A stretch of 64,000 bases of DNA from Leptodontidium sp. MPI-SDFR-AT-0119 (GCA_020726505.1 JAHLEZ010000032.1:310001-374000); one strand, 5' to 3'; counted from the stretch's first letter, positions 24,302 through 37,173 are shown. Notes: a model not told the origin generated them from the sequence alone. Translations and numbers: made by a program.

Positions 24302-25356
24302 CTCGGCGATCAGCTATCTTTCTGATATTCCGAAGTTAATCTGGCCAAGTAACTCAGGTTGACAGGTCTGGTTATCTTTATTCGTAGTGGCTTAAGGATC
24401 TCTTAAGTACCATTTACTGACAAATTTCATAATCACTCCATACAATGCAGCAGCAACAAATTCTTTCACGTTAGGTACCATGCAAGTAAGTATTTAGCCT
24501 GCACTAATACGAGATCTGACAGACTCGTTTGGGAAACGTTACCCGTTGCTTACTGCAAGTTCCTCTTTCTCGGTTGTCTTGGCATTCGTACTTGAGTTCT
24601 TCAAGGTAATGATTTACACTCCCTTTGCCACTTTGACACGGGACGATCAACACCAAACTTGGAACTTTTCTTTTGAATCCACAAAGTACGGGAAACTCGG
24701 GATTATTACGTGCAGTGCAATTCGAACGGGTACAATCGTCTAAATTTAGCAATATATTCAGTGTGCGGGGTTGAAATATACCCCTCAGCGGCTCGCTTAG
24801 TTCGTATTTTAACCTTACTTGCTTTCCGTACTCCGCATCTCTCCTGATTCCGCACGGGAAGTAATGCTTGTTCATGCGGCTCCATGTAGCAGGTGGATTT
24901 GGAGAGCCAATGGATTTCACAGTCTTGCGTAATCTGAGATATCCAGGTAAGGGTGTGCTGAAGGTGGAGTAATCCGCTCGCTTCGCATCGTCCGAAATAG
25001 GTAAATGAACAATGAAAATGTGAGAATGTCTCCTGTTGATTTATGGTAAGCGTCCACGTGTTTTTGGATGAACCTTGGAAGAATCCACTTCTACTCTCGC
25101 CCCTTCCTTGACCAGGAGACGCCACGGAAGATGACAAGGCGGAGCGTGTTGAAGATGGAAGTCCTGTGAAGTTTCTCGGACATGGAATTCGCCCATTCAG
25201 AATCATCTTGATCCCATTAGTGGTTAATGAAAACGAAAAAAGTAATGCTACGTATTTGCGTGAAGCATCGTCCAGTATGTACGTCCGTTCCCTCAATCCA
25301 ATCTGTATGTACAAAACCCCAACTACGATTCTAGAGCATCACACCGATTCATCAAC
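24302..25356. other. Intergenic region, secreted-protein promoter and GH6 3' flank
   Basis: No gene supported. The 202-codon minus-strand frame at 24706-25314 starts with TTG and has no signature or splice partner. Confidence 0.5.
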
Positions 25357-26597
25357 TCAGCGACCATGTGAGTGATGTGACTTCTCCCACGTAGGCTCGA
25401 GCGGAGGTTCAGCATTCTTCACCAACTCCATTGCATAATCATTCCACCATCGTCCTGCATTCGGTGCACCCCTCCCATTGATCAAAACCCCACAAGCACC
25501 ATCCGACTCCCCTCCAGGCTTGGCCCAAACAATGCTATCAACCAACGTACTATTCGTTTCTGTTGTCGGTCTGATTCCAAACCCAGCTTTCGCATTACAC
25601 CACTCACCCCACTCGGTTCTTGTGTTTTGGAGACCGCTGCGACCTTGATCGATGATGAAGTGGGCGGGAAGAGAGTTGTTTGTCAAATGGGGTGCGAGAG
25701 ATTGTGCGTAATTGAGCTCATCGAAAGACTTACTCCATTCGGTATAGTTTGCTCTGGGGTTCGCGATGTATGGGTTGAAGTTCGAGACGTCTGTGGCGAA
25801 TCCGCGGATCGTTGCTTCAGCTGTGAAATTCTGTGCAATGGCCAGAACTTTGGCAAACTCAGCAGCAGCTACACGAAATTAGCAATTGAGATGAGTTTGG
25901 GGAAAGCAAGTGAGGTGCCCATACCCTTTGGAAGATTGTCATCCCATCCTAACCACCCACCATGTGCTGCATCGATATATAGATGAACGTTCTTGGCTTG
26001 CAACTTGGAGATGGCGTACGCAATACCTTCTTCATATACCGGAGTTGCGTTGCCACAGAATGGAACATTCTGGTTCGTGATGACATTACCTAAACTGTCT
26101 GGTTCTAAGATGATGGCAAAAGTCAAATCTGACGCAGCCTTCACAGCAGCAGCGTAAGGGTCAACAAAAGTCTGCTTGTACAGTTCGAGGCCATTCTTGA
26201 GCGAGCTGAACTCTCCACCAGATTCTCCACCAGAGCAATCGCGGTCCGGCAGATCATACAAAACCAACTGGACGATTTGCTTCTTCTTTGTTCGTTTCTG
26301 CTCTGCTCGCGCTTCCTTGACTGTGTTCTCGATGTTCACAAGTCCAGCGACAGATGCGACCCAGACGAATGTTCCGATGTTCTGGACGGTATGTGTTCGT
26401 GCTGCATTCAGAGTATCGTTCTTGGCTAGGAAAGCCGCGATGGTCTCGTTGAGCTCGCCGGCGTAGAATGAATTCGCAAAATAGTTCTTGCCGAGGAATG
26501 GATTGACGTCTGTCGTATTTGAACCTTTTGGTGCTTTGGGAAACGCAGCTGCGAGGCTAGCGCCGCTCAAGGCTGCGAAAATGGTAGAGTAAAGCAT
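25357..26597 (-). CDS. GH6 cellulase (cellobiohydrolase II/endoglucanase type) without CBM
   Basis: Inverting cellulase releasing cellobiose from cellulose. Two exons (26597-25925, 25868-25357) joined by a 56-nt intron give 394 residues. The start is MLYSTIFAALSGASLAAAFP, a signal peptide; in-frame upstream sequence has only a TTG. The catalytic core carries LVLYDLPDRDC (catalytic acid Asp about residue 120) and ILEPDSLGNVIT (Asp about 167). A WCNAKAGFGIRPT segment and a KPGGESDGACG segment with the third conserved Asp follow. In the usual GGECDG motif Cys is replaced by Ser here. No cellulose-binding module or Ser/Thr linker precedes the core. The gene shares a 1.5-kb divergent promoter with the six-hairpin glycosidase. 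Confidence 0.93.
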
Positions 26598-28100
26598 GAC
26601 GAAGAAACCTGTTGTCAAGGAAAGAAACAGGGCATATGAACAGACAACATCTGGGGAAAAACATCGACTTTATATCGACTGAACCCTGGAAAATATTGGA
26701 AGCACCTCATTTTGAGGACAGTTTGCGGAAGACACTTGTTTTGGAGGTAATGCATCTCCACATATGAGAGTAAAATTTGAGATCGAAGGATCTCGCCTGG
26801 GATAAATGAAGCCAGCCGAAGCAGGTCTTTACACTGGTACATTATACCACGGCGCCGATGCCCCGAAGAGCCTCTTTGGAAGATGGCATTGCAAGTGTAA
26901 TTGGCATGACGGCTTGGAAGCGGGGCGGCGTATTTCCATGGATAAATATGTTGATGTGGGGGAGAGGCAGAGTATATTGAAGTTGGTATGAGGATGGGCG
27001 AAACGGAGCGATGGGCCGTTGCGTTCAGCCGTGATGGGGTCGCGATCGATGCAGGTCCCAGGAACGATCGTGCTTGGAGGTTGAAGTTTGGGAAGATTGA
27101 AGACCGAAGCGAGAGGTATGCGAAAGCAAGAGGGAACCTCAAAGTCACCTGGTGGACCCAACAGTTGAGTCAGTTCAAGATTTCAAACTATGTGATACTC
27201 ACAGAACTATCTCATGGAGGTCCAGATCTAATCTATACGTGACCAATTAATTTCAAGCATTCATAGTCAAGAAGTGTTCGTGTTGTCACATGACTATCCT
27301 CCTTTCTATCTTGCCAGCTTGTTGAAACACTCTCCTGCTTCGAAGGACACCAAGAGGAATTCCATTGCAGTGTCATTTTTTTTGTGCCAATCGCACAAGC
27401 AAAATATATTGTGTTTGATTTACACCGCAATTGAAACCCTTCAATCACATGACCAGCTCGAAGTTGAGCGTGTTCCCAGAGATGATGGGACCTGGGATGG
27501 CGATGTCGAGATATCAAGCAAGGGAGAAAGCAGTAAATATGCTAGGAGAGGAGATGGTCAGAAATGCATGCCCTTGGCTATTTCATAAGCTTCTTAGCAT
27601 ATTTCCACTGGGCTGTATTTAGCTCTCTTCTCACTACACTTCTTCTTCGCCTTGTCAAGTCTAGATTCGGCAACTTCAATCGGGATCTCCCCAGAACCTC
27701 TTTCTAGCTATGTTTTCTATGTTTTTCTTGATCTTCTCCGCTAGAAGCTGTCTCGTTTAGTGACTTTGTAATAGCGTGATGGCGTGTCATCGACCCCTCA
27801 ACTCATTCGCTGTTCTTCCCCGCACCCCGCAACTCAAGAGTCAAGTTCCTGAATTCAAGCTTCCCACTCTTCGAATATCCAGTGAGATCTCTCCTTGGCG
27901 ATGGCGGACTCCACTGCATTCGGACCTTCTGCTCTCCAGCGGATCGGCGAATGTCTCTCCATGACGTTGCCGGACGGGACAGCAGCTTAGGCAAAGTGTC
28001 TTTCATCCGATGTTGGAGTTTATATGAAACCATAGCTGTCGAAAAAACAACTACTGTTAGTGAAGATATACTGGAAAATATACGATTCAGCATAAACAAG
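26598..28100. other. Divergent promoter between GH6 and six-hairpin glycosidase genes
   Basis: 1.5 kb with no supported gene. Frames at 26615-27148 and 27233-27588 are without signature. I found no GGCTAAA box here. Confidence 0.5.
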
Positions 28101-30739
28101 ATGCTCGCTAAATTGAGTGTTGTGTTGCATGGTGCTTTCGCCAGCTTGGCTCTGGGTCAGTCTAGTGAGGGGTTGCAGGCTTGTGGCGATGCATTCTACT
28201 CAACCTCCAAGGTAAGATCATCCTATATCCATTAAAAATCGTCTTCTCTGACAATGCCAAATATACTTGCTATGATTCGGATTTCCTCTGCCCAGTTCTG
28301 AATGGACAGCCGACACTTCGATGTGGACCCGATTGCTACCTCCCGGAGATGTATTCGTAGGTACTCGTGGAGCTCTTCTTTCACAGTCAAATTGACTGAC
28401 ATGTCTTTCCAGATGCTCAAATGACCACCTAGTATATCCACCATCACCATCACCATCTAGCCCCGGGACTCCAACGTCGTCTGGATCCGTTCCAGGACCA
28501 ACTTGTTCAACTGAAGCAACCACGCTAGAACTTGACTCTTTGCCATACAGGAATTACTTCTACTCAGACTGCCACTCTGCCTCTCAAGTAGTCGTGACAT
28601 CTCCAGAACCAAACAGCAATTTGACCGTCATCGGACCCCGCATTATCGTCGCCTGGCCTGGTGGTAACAGCGGCATCATCGTTTACTTCAAGCCAGAGGA
28701 TGGAGTCAATGGAACCTTGGGAATAAATCTTGTGAATTCAACTAGCAGTTCTCCCCTTTCGCCAATCTACAATGATAGCGAGGGAGGAAATGCAACTGTT
28801 GGGATCAGTACCCAAGTTGAGTTCAACGCATCAGCCGTTCTTTCTGTCGCGATCCTGGGCAGCATTCGGACAATTCGGGATTTCGTTGAGGGCCCAAGTT
28901 TGCTCCGAGATGAAATTCAGGGCGCTTTGAACTACTCCAGCGTCGACAATGGGGTGGAGATTAGCCGAATTTGGCTCGACAACATCACGACCACGACTAT
29001 TTCGCTGAGCGGTCAAGATCAGTCCATCCGGCTGGATAATACCACCGTCACGCTCCCTGCAGGCACCTACACTTTCAATGCTTCGTACAATTATCCCCAG
29101 TTAACAGCGTTGAGTGCGGAAGAAGTTCTCAGTCCATCGTCTGCAGATTTGATCACCCAGTCGCCTGATCAGACGACGTCGTTGTCCTTCCTATCGTACA
29201 CGACAAAGCTGACAGCTGGTGCTTGGAGATTCTTGACTTACTTCGGACGGGATTCCATGATTGCCGCTTTGTTGCTCGAGCCGGTACTTAGTACAGGAGA
29301 AGGCGGGGCTCTGGAAGCCGTCATTGCAGGTGTTTTGGAAAGAGTCAACATGACTGATGGATCAGTGTGTCATGAAGAGACAATTGGGTAAGATAACCAA
29401 GCCAAACCTCAGATGCAAGTATTGACAGGAAAAGTGATTATGCAACCTGGTTGAATTTGCAAAACAACATCACTAGCACGGCTCCTTTGTGTGATTATAA
29501 AATGGTAGGAATCCCCAAGCAAGAGTTGGCAACATGCTAATGTATAAGATCGATACTGATTACTTCCTCCCGGTCTTGATGGAGCACTATTTCCTTCAAA
29601 ACACCGAAGGGTCATCACGGACTTCCGATTTCCTCGCGTGAGTAAACTCAACTCAAGTGTTGTCACAGTCACTGACATGATCCAGGAAAATTTCAACCAT
29701 CTTCCCCGAGAACGCGAATTTGACTTATGGAGAGCTGGCACAAATCAGCGCCAACAAAATTGTAACCACTTCAGCTCCATTCGCAGCACCGGGGAACCAA
29801 ACTGTGGACAACCTGATCCATCTAAAGCCGAATGAGATAGTTGGCGAGTGGCGAGATAGCACATACGGATTAGGCGGTGGGAAAATCCCATTCGATGTAA
29901 ACGCCGCTCTTGTTCCAGCTGCACTTCGATCAATTGCCAAACTCGCCACTGCTGGAATCTTGGACTTCAATACCACCCTTGTAGATGAATATGCTCAAGT
30001 CTGGGAAGATTCAACACTGGAGTTCTTCGAGATATCGATTCCCGTAGAGACAGCTCGACAGAGGGTAGAGAAGTACACTTCGTCCTCCGAAACCGAAGGA
30101 CTGGTCTCGCAATCCTCAACCATCGACTCCGACGTCGTATTCTACGGCCTCGCACTGGATGGGAACAATGACCTCTCCAATGTCGCAGTTATGAACACAG
30201 ACACATGTTTCCACCTGTTCATGCTCAACACCACGAACCAGACACAACTCACCTCCTTCGTCAACGCAACAGCAAACAGTATTCGACGACGATTCCCCGC
30301 TGGTCTCATGACCGACGTGGGTATGCTGGTTGCGAATCCGGCGTATGGAGAAAATCCCATTTACGCTGCGAACTGGACGACGAATGCGTATCATGGAACA
30401 GTCGTGTGGTCATGGCAACTCGCCATGATGGCCAAAGGGTTGGAGTTACAACTCTCACGATGCAGTTCAGACGCCGCGCCTGATTTTTGCGGTGATGAAT
30501 CCGTGCATGGAAATGTCAAGACGGCGTATAACGCGCTCTGGGACGTGATCGATGCCAATGCGGATAATTTGAGTACCGAGGTTTGGAGCTGGACGTATGA
30601 TGCTGCGAATGATAAGTTTGATTATATTGATCTCGGGGGGCTGCCACCTCCTGCGGGGGTGAGTCCTACGGAGAGTAATATCGTTCAATTGTGGAGCTTG
30701 ACGTTTTTGGCTGTCAAGAGGGATGAGGGATTACGTTGA
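28101..30739 (+). CDS. Large secreted six-hairpin glycosidase-like protein with N-terminal CBM52-like modules
   Basis: Predicted extracellular carbohydrate-active enzyme. Six exons (28101-28211, 28262-28356, 28413-29387, 29435-29504, 29549-29637, 29686-30739) give 797 residues. A signal peptide (MLAKLSVVLHGAFASLALG) precedes two short Cys modules, CGDAFYSTSKYTCYDSDFLC and CGPDCYLPEMYSCSND, of the CBM52-like Cx3Yx5YxC type. A Pro/Ser linker, a beta-rich domain and an alpha/alpha-toroid domain follow, the last with LTYFGRDSMIAALLL, CHEETIGDYATWL, then STYGLGGGKIPFDVNAALVP, and AYHGTVVWSWQLAMM. This layout matches fungal proteins labelled six-hairpin glycosidase or glycogen-debranching-like; the substrate is unknown. 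Intron 1 has a GTAAGA donor and a CTGAC branch site, but the acceptor at 28260-28261 is AA instead of AG, so splicing may fail. Confidence 0.78.
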
Positions 30740-30953
30740 GTTGAGTCGGTGGGAATGAAGGAAATGCTGTGATATTTAAATGTGGAGTGATGGATGCAGC
30801 AACGCCGATCTACTGTATGTATGCTCTACATTGGACTTTTGTACATATTCACATAATAGTTACAATTGAATTGCCCAGTTCTCCAACGTGCCTTGCTTTC
30901 GTTCTCTTGTTATCCTTTTTGTTTACTTTTCGATTCGTTACATTCGGATAGAC

Positions 30954-32091
30954 TCAATTGCACTCATTGACAGCAGCTGGAGCCGTCGTGGTCGCAGGAG
31001 GGCTAGCACCAACTGTGCTGTTGGGAGCCGTCCCAGCTGCTGACCCACTCAAGCTCACACATCCTCCCGTGCTGTCTTCCATGAAGAGACCAGCGTAAAT
31101 AACACCCTCGTCAATGCCGCTGGGCTGGAAGCCTTCCTTGGTGACATCTTGGATGCCTTCACCGGTTGGCTTCTTCAGAGCGCCGAAGTGGTATTGTCCT
31201 TGTCCGCTGATGTCGTTGGGGACTGGGCCGTTGATGACTGCGAGAGGGTTGGAGTCGGTTGAGTAGAGGACTGTGGTGGTGCTATTTGTTGTCAGTATTT
31301 ATTCTTTGTTCTATAAGATGGGATCCCCAAGTCAGAAAGGACACTTACTTGGCATTGAAATCGAGGGTGATTCCAAAGTTGTGGAAAACATCAGGGGTGA
31401 AGCTGGTATTGAACAAATTGACCACTGGGTTGGCGTTTACATTTCCAACGAGCACAAGAAGATCGGGGTCTTGGCCTGCAGGCTGTCCAGCGATGGTGCC
31501 AGTCTTCAACACAAACTGGTTGGTGCTGAAAGAAGCATCCTCGAGGAAGACGAGCTGGTACTCGTGCGAGGTGTTGAGAAGACGAGCTGGATCTTTTCGA
31601 ATGGAGAAATGGAGGGTCTTGACTCCGAGGGTGGAATCGTCAGTGCCGTTGTTGGTGTCGATTTGGAGCTCGGCGCGGCGAAATCCAGTTTGGATGTTTG
31701 TTGCGGAGGGAGCGAATATAGATTGGTCGGAGAGTGTTACTTCGAAAGGGATAGTGTTGCCTGCTGCATCGAACTATGGGGAATTAGATTTGAAGAAAAT
31801 GTATGGGAGATTGGATATGAGGTGCACTTACGAGTGAGGTAGGGAGTGTTGGAAGCTTGACGATTTCGCTGAATGTGAGGTCTGCTTTGATCAGTATGTG
31901 GCGTTCGAACTTGGTGGGGTTGACTGACTTGCGCCCTTCACAAAGCCTGTCCCAAATGGACTGGCTTCAGTATCAAACAAAGCAGGAGTGCTACCGGCTG
32001 GGATGCGTCCGTCAAAAGCAAGAGGGCAGTTCTGAGCAACTGCAGCTGAGGCAAGGGCCAGAACAGAAGTATAAGTGGATCTCAAACCCAT
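30954..32091 (-). CDS. GH131 beta-glucanase
   Basis: Secreted fungal beta-glucanase family with broad beta-1,3/1,4/1,6 activity. Four exons (32091-31929, 31881-31832, 31773-31349, 31281-30954) join in phase to 321 residues. MGLRSTYTSVLALASAAVA is a signal peptide. The mature N-terminus QNCPLAFDGRIPAG matches the usual start of GH131 proteins. Next come DLTFSEI-like LTFSEIVKLP, DQSIFAPSATNIQTGFRRAE (the FRRxE/D core) and LHFSIRKDPARLLNTSHEY, then QLVFLEDASF. A beta-rich second half ends in a Thr/Ala/Pro-rich tail with a final Cys. No CBM1 is attached, but a CBM1-only gene lies immediately upstream on the same strand. The gene is convergent with the six-hairpin glycosidase, with 3' ends about 215 bp apart. 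Confidence 0.8.
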
Positions 32092-32954
32092 TGTGAAGAA
32101 TGTCTCGCGGAAAAAAAGACGGTAAAGAATGACTGTGTGGAATGAATGTATAAAACAAAGAATGTAATTTTGGGTATGGAAAAGGAAACTTGAAACTCTG
32201 AGAAAGAAAGAGAAGAAACCGGACGAAATTTGTGGGGGATGGGAAAATAAATACCGTGATCGTATGGACCCAGCGTCGGATTCGGAGACTTCGGCAAAGT
32301 GACGATCGAGAGGGGCTTGGCGCATTCGTCCCGACTAATTTCTGGGGAAAGTTTCTTTTGCTGATGTCGCAGCATAGACTTTTCTAGACGGTGTCAAGTT
32401 CAGGAGGTTTCATCTGTTTGAGTTGCGCCAAGGGGGGCGCTAAGCGAGGCTGGTGGGTAGGTGAACGATTTGGTGATGTCGGTGTCGCGGTGTCGGTGTG
32501 GCTCCGGCATGCACATGCAGGGTTGATCGATACAAGTACCGAAGGTTAATATGAGGGGCTTTGCCTTCTTGGGATGAGGCATTGGAGGGTTGGATCCGAA
32601 AAAGAGTCAAAGTTGGAGACGGATGCAGGAACACTCCGTGGCAGCTTCACTTGAGCGAAACGTCATAAGTTTCATATTTGCAGAGAAAGCAGAAATTAAG
32701 AACATCGAGACGATTCTGCGGTTCAAATGTTGACAATCAGGCCCGTATTAAACTTAACAATATACAAGTGGAAGCAGGGGAAAAAAAACTTTGTTTTGCA
32801 CCAATGGTCCTATCCTGTCTCCCAAGTAACGTCCGTCAAATTTCACTTTCTCTCCTTCTCGTCGACTAATTATCGTATTCGTGACAGCTTCGCATGGATC
32901 ACAGCACACTGCGCATACAATACAAGTATGCCGCCCTCAATTCTCGCCAGCCTT
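32092..32954. other. GH131 promoter and 3' flank of the CBM1 gene
   Basis: No gene supported. Frames here (for example 32678-33104) overlap neighbouring exons and have no signature. Confidence 0.5.
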
Positions 32955-33544
32955 TTAGCGGAAGACCGTGGATGTGACTATGACGACCCTGGGGGTCTTT
33001 GGCACACATTGGTAGTACCATTCTATGGACGAATTAGAACTAACCAAACAATCATCAAAGTCTCTAGATTTACATACCGTTTGAGCTTTTGCATGAAGCT
33101 GTAGAAGTACAGCTGGTGCATCCCGACCAGTCCCGACCACCGCACTGGTTGTATACTGGAAGTGGGCAGGTGGTAATTTGAGCAGATGTGGCCCCGACAG
33201 TCACGGTAACGACAGCAGTCGAGGTGTAAGTGGTAGCTGCACGGGTTGTTGGCCGATTGCGCCAGGTATTCCAGTTCTCCCACTAGTCATCATCGGAAGT
33301 GGAGGACGTACGAGCAGGGCCGCCAGATACAGTAACGTATGCGGTAGAGGTAGAGGTAGACAGAGGAGTCACCGTGACGGTCACAATGGTAACGGTACTG
33401 GTCACAGTGACGACCACTTGCTAAGAGGCGAACCGTTGGTCAGGACACACTGATGAAGGAGCTGGTAAGTTGAAAGAAGCTTACTGCAGCAATTGAGCTC
33501 GCTAGAGCGAGGATCGAGGCGACAGCAAGCTTGGGGAAGAGCAT
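32955..33544 (-). CDS. Secreted CBM1-only protein (cellulose-binding module with Thr/Val-rich stalk)
   Basis: Four short exons (33544-33485, 33420-33331, 33282-33078, 33022-32955) join in phase to 140 residues. MLFPKLAVASILALASSIAA is a signal peptide. A Val/Thr/Ser-rich stalk follows (VVVTVTSTVTIVTVTVTP and a second TVTVG stretch). It is followed by a fungal CBM1 (about residues 96-129): YNQCGGRDWSGCTSC, then ASCKSSNEWYYQC. The aromatic face (Trp in RDWSG; Trp-Tyr-Tyr near the end) and four of the cysteines are present. The last splice joins the CBM1 halves and so supports the model. There is no catalytic domain. Possible roles are cellulose adhesion or helping neighbouring GH6 and GH131, which lack their own CBM. 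The stalk-joining intron (33330-33283) is the least certain. Confidence 0.8.
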
Positions 33545-36500
33545 TTTGAAGAAATCGGGATTCTGGCTTTGTTGATTAAGGTAGGGATGATGCTTAAAAG
33601 CAGTGTTATGATGATACAGATGGGAAGAAAGGAGGGAAGCTTGCCCTTTATATAGGGATCTTGGTATGATCGAATCACCACCCTATCAGTCCCTGTCTCT
33701 TGCCTTCCAACTCTTTTGGGATGACCATTGAAAAGACCAACCTTGAGCCGGGCCATTGAGCTCGCAGAACCAGATTTCGGATCAACAGGTACGCGGCAGC
33801 GAGCTCTGACCAGAAGGCATCAGACGCCAAAGATACCCATAATAGCAATATGGCTGTCCCTCGTACAATTTCAATATAAAGTCGGCGAGCGGCCACGGAA
33901 AGAGAAGTCGTTAATCTGTACAGATGGGAGACTGTACAGTGCGTTGATGCTTCGACATTTAGGCAAACAAGAACATTTGTCGGACGGCAAGTCTGCCATA
34001 TGATGCTGGGCCATCAGGGCCCGATTCGGAAGTGTAGTATGAGAAACCAAACATCGTGAACGATACCTCCAGGCATGTCTATAATGTTGGGCCACGGTCG
34101 AGGAGTGGAGTTTGAGTACCAACAGACCGATCACACACGGGATTGGATGTTATGGGATGAACGTATCCTTGGGAATGGGATGACTGTGATCGGCGCAAGG
34201 AGAGGCCCCTTGCAGGAGCATATAGCCTATCACTCCCACGCGCGTCGGGTGTCGCAATAATATACGACCCCGGACTTCGTGAACCCCAACTTCATATGGG
34301 ATCCAAAAATAAGAAGCGGAGATGCGAGACCGACGACCCGGACGAACTCTCCCGGGGATTTGATTGCACGAGATTATGCAGGAATAATGCAGAGGAATTA
34401 TAGCAGCCCTCATCTGTTCTGTCCAGCCGCATGCCATCATCACCAGAGATAGGAAGAAATCAACAGTGACAAATGCCTCCTTGGCAGCTGGATCTGCGTA
34501 CCAAAACTATGGAGTTTCAAGTAGAATTGAGTAAACAAGCCCGTATTTGCACGCCAGAGGCACGGGAAACATATTGGACAGGAATAGATAGTTGATAGTG
34601 CTGAACGACTGGGAGTGGAAGAAGTTGAGGTTCGGAGAAAGGGAACAGCAGATGTTGAGAACGGATGAATGACGAATCGGGCTTGCAATTGAAGCTGTGC
34701 TCATCACGCCGTCAACAAAAGGGCGGGATTAATCATTGAACAACATCATGCGGAGGAGAGAAAGCAGCTGAATATCAAAGAACAAACCTGGTAAACCTAA
34801 CAATAGATTCACTGTTGTGCTCTACCAATATGCCGAGATCGCAGGAAGAGGAAGCAGGCGAGGGGCGAAGGGCGGAGGGGATGGCGTTGAGGTCCATGTG
34901 TATAGGACGTTGGAGGTCGTAAACGGAAGAATGAGGATGTTGAGGTTGAAGATGAGGAGGAGGAGAGAGGGGATCCGGTGAGTGATGGAGATAGGGAAAT
35001 ATGAAGGAGCCCTGCGGAGCGGAACAACCATTTGCCGGGACAGCATCACCTTTTCTGTAGCTGTTGCTGTAGTGTTGACCAGCACTGATTTATTGACAAT
35101 CCTCGCTTCCTCCCAGGTCAATCGTTGAGATGATGTGAGATGAGATCCGCAATGGGCATCTTATATTCATATTCATATCCATATGCTCCAAAGGACTCCC
35201 TCTTGCTGTGTAACCCCTCTCAATCAACCTCCTACACCCCCTCTTCACCCAGCCGTGGGCGGCAGCTACAACGGTAGTCAAAGGGCCGAGAGACACGCCG
35301 AGCGTCAACAATGATAGAAGTGAGGGACGAGAGGTTATTTTATACTTGGTAGAGACCTGGAAGAACCTTTGCATTCCATGATCTGTTTGCTGACTGGTTT
35401 GCTTGGAGACAGGTCGAAACCACGTCCCTAATTCACGATATATTCCACAAGTACCGTACCTACCAATATCTATATGCCCGGTACAGGCTCCCAAGCCCAC
35501 AGAAATACACCTTCTGCGACACCCTCCTGCCACTAAGAACAATTTGCGGACATTCAAAGTACTTCAAGTGGAGTGACGAGAAGCCCAGTCAACAAGAGCA
35601 ATCCAAGAGATAGCTGTAGGGAAGGGCAAGGAGTCAGTCTACAAGTTTGCAGCAACATCAAGGAACATAGCCATTCCAGATAAAACAAAACGATGATTCT
35701 TGATCTCCTGAGATTATTGTCGGAGCTGTCAAGCCCAATTGAATACATTGTCGTGGAGTCAAACGTACCCGACGCTAGCAGGAATATACCTTTCGTCGAC
35801 TTTTCACAGCATACTATATCAAGTGAGGGGTATAGCGGGGGGTATCCAAAACCATACCTTAAGCTCGCAAGCCAATTCACACTTGTATTGCTTGAGGGAG
35901 GTCTCGCACAATATTTTCTTTAGTGGAACCCCCAGAGGCGAAAGACTGTTGGTTCTTTGCTCCATAGGAAACTACAGAGGACAGCCAAAGCTGGATAGCC
36001 TCGCTAAGACATAAATTTTCGATTGCATTATTCATAGTTCCAAAGACTCTGTTCTCTACCCACCCCTTGAGCCCACCTATTGGACTATGACCTTACCCAA
36101 ACCGTATCCAGGAACATGACTGTAGCTGCAACTCTCTCAACAGCCAGGATGTAAGTCTTCATCCCCTCCGCAACCGTGTGTTTCTTGTCAGATGGCACTC
36201 TTCTGTTGATTCACGACACGAGATGGTCGTGTGCAAGCTAAAGACTAGCTATTATGTATATATAGAGCCCCCCCCCCACCCTTCCCCCCGACTTCATTCT
36301 GCAAGGCATTCATTACCCAACTCAAGGTCTTTTCCGGTTTACCTCTCAACACCTTCATCCCCTACTATGTAGAAGTCGTAGACCAGTGTCGCGATGAATT
36401 CTATTTGCACGGCCTGCATGAAATAGGAGTACGGCATCGAGCATGGCGTGGCTAGCAGCTTCTTAAGTCCGCAATCCACAATTGACTATTCCAGACCTGG

Positions 36501-37173
36501 AGATGTACACCATGTCAATTGGCGAAAGATCCGGCATGACAAGGTAGTCGCGAGGAAGTTGAAGACATTTTATATCAACTATGCTGATACGGTCATTCGG
36601 ATACCAAGCAAAGATTTAAGTTACAGGTTCTCAGGTTCCTGCCAAGCTTGCCTTTGTCGGGTTTTTGTCGAGTGTGTCGGGGGCTGCGCAAAAGATGATG
36701 GAAGTTTCCTGTACCAGGCGCGGCCGTTGTTAAGCATATTTCCGTGCAATGTCGGCTCATGTGAAAGAGATGATTGGAAGATGTATGCTGGGCCATTGGT
36801 ACCTCATTCCATCATCGTCCTCAATACCTACTTGAGCTTTGTGTGGTTACGAGGGCCACGGCCAAACACAAGTCATCCACCGAAACACTATTCCAAATCT
36901 TGCTCAAAGGCACAAATTCCAGAACACATACAGACTTAATTTGCATACAAAGTAACCACAAGGCTGAATTGCCATCCACTTCTGCCTTGAAACGCACCTA
37001 TGTCTCGAAAACTATCCAATTGAATCCAATAGCTGATAGCCAGCCACCTCCGCTAAGCCACCACCATGCGCACTCATTTTTCGACACCTACCATAAATCA
37101 ACCTCATATCCTGATTTATTTTCGCTGAAGCAGATCTTCGTATTCACATAATTCCTATCGGGTCAATCTGATA
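33545..37173. other. 3.6-kb gene-poor region
   Basis: No gene could be supported on either strand. The longest frames (35090-35557 minus, 36448-36939 plus) lack signatures, signal peptides and convincing splice partners. A 10-C run lies at 36268-36277. The last 200 bp hold an ATG-poor leader for the membrane protein. Confidence 0.45.
33647..33654 (-). promoter_or_regulatory. TATA box of the CBM1 gene
   Basis: TATATAAA on the minus strand, about 105 bp upstream of the start codon. This is a strong match at a normal distance. Confidence 0.5.

Noticed and set aside
24706..25314. 202-codon minus-strand open frame
   Set aside because: It begins with TTG, has no signature or signal peptide, and no splice partner. 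It is probably chance.
26615..27148. 177-codon minus-strand frame in the GH6 promoter
   Set aside because: Non-ATG start, no features, and it covers a promoter region.
28439..28463. CACCATCACCATCACCATC, which looks like a His-tag coding stretch
   Set aside because: In the gene's frame it encodes a Pro/Ser linker (PPSPSPSS), so it is a natural repeat and not an engineered tag.
36448..36939. 163-codon plus-strand open frame upstream of the membrane protein
   Set aside because: GTG start, no signature, and scattered Cys without pattern.
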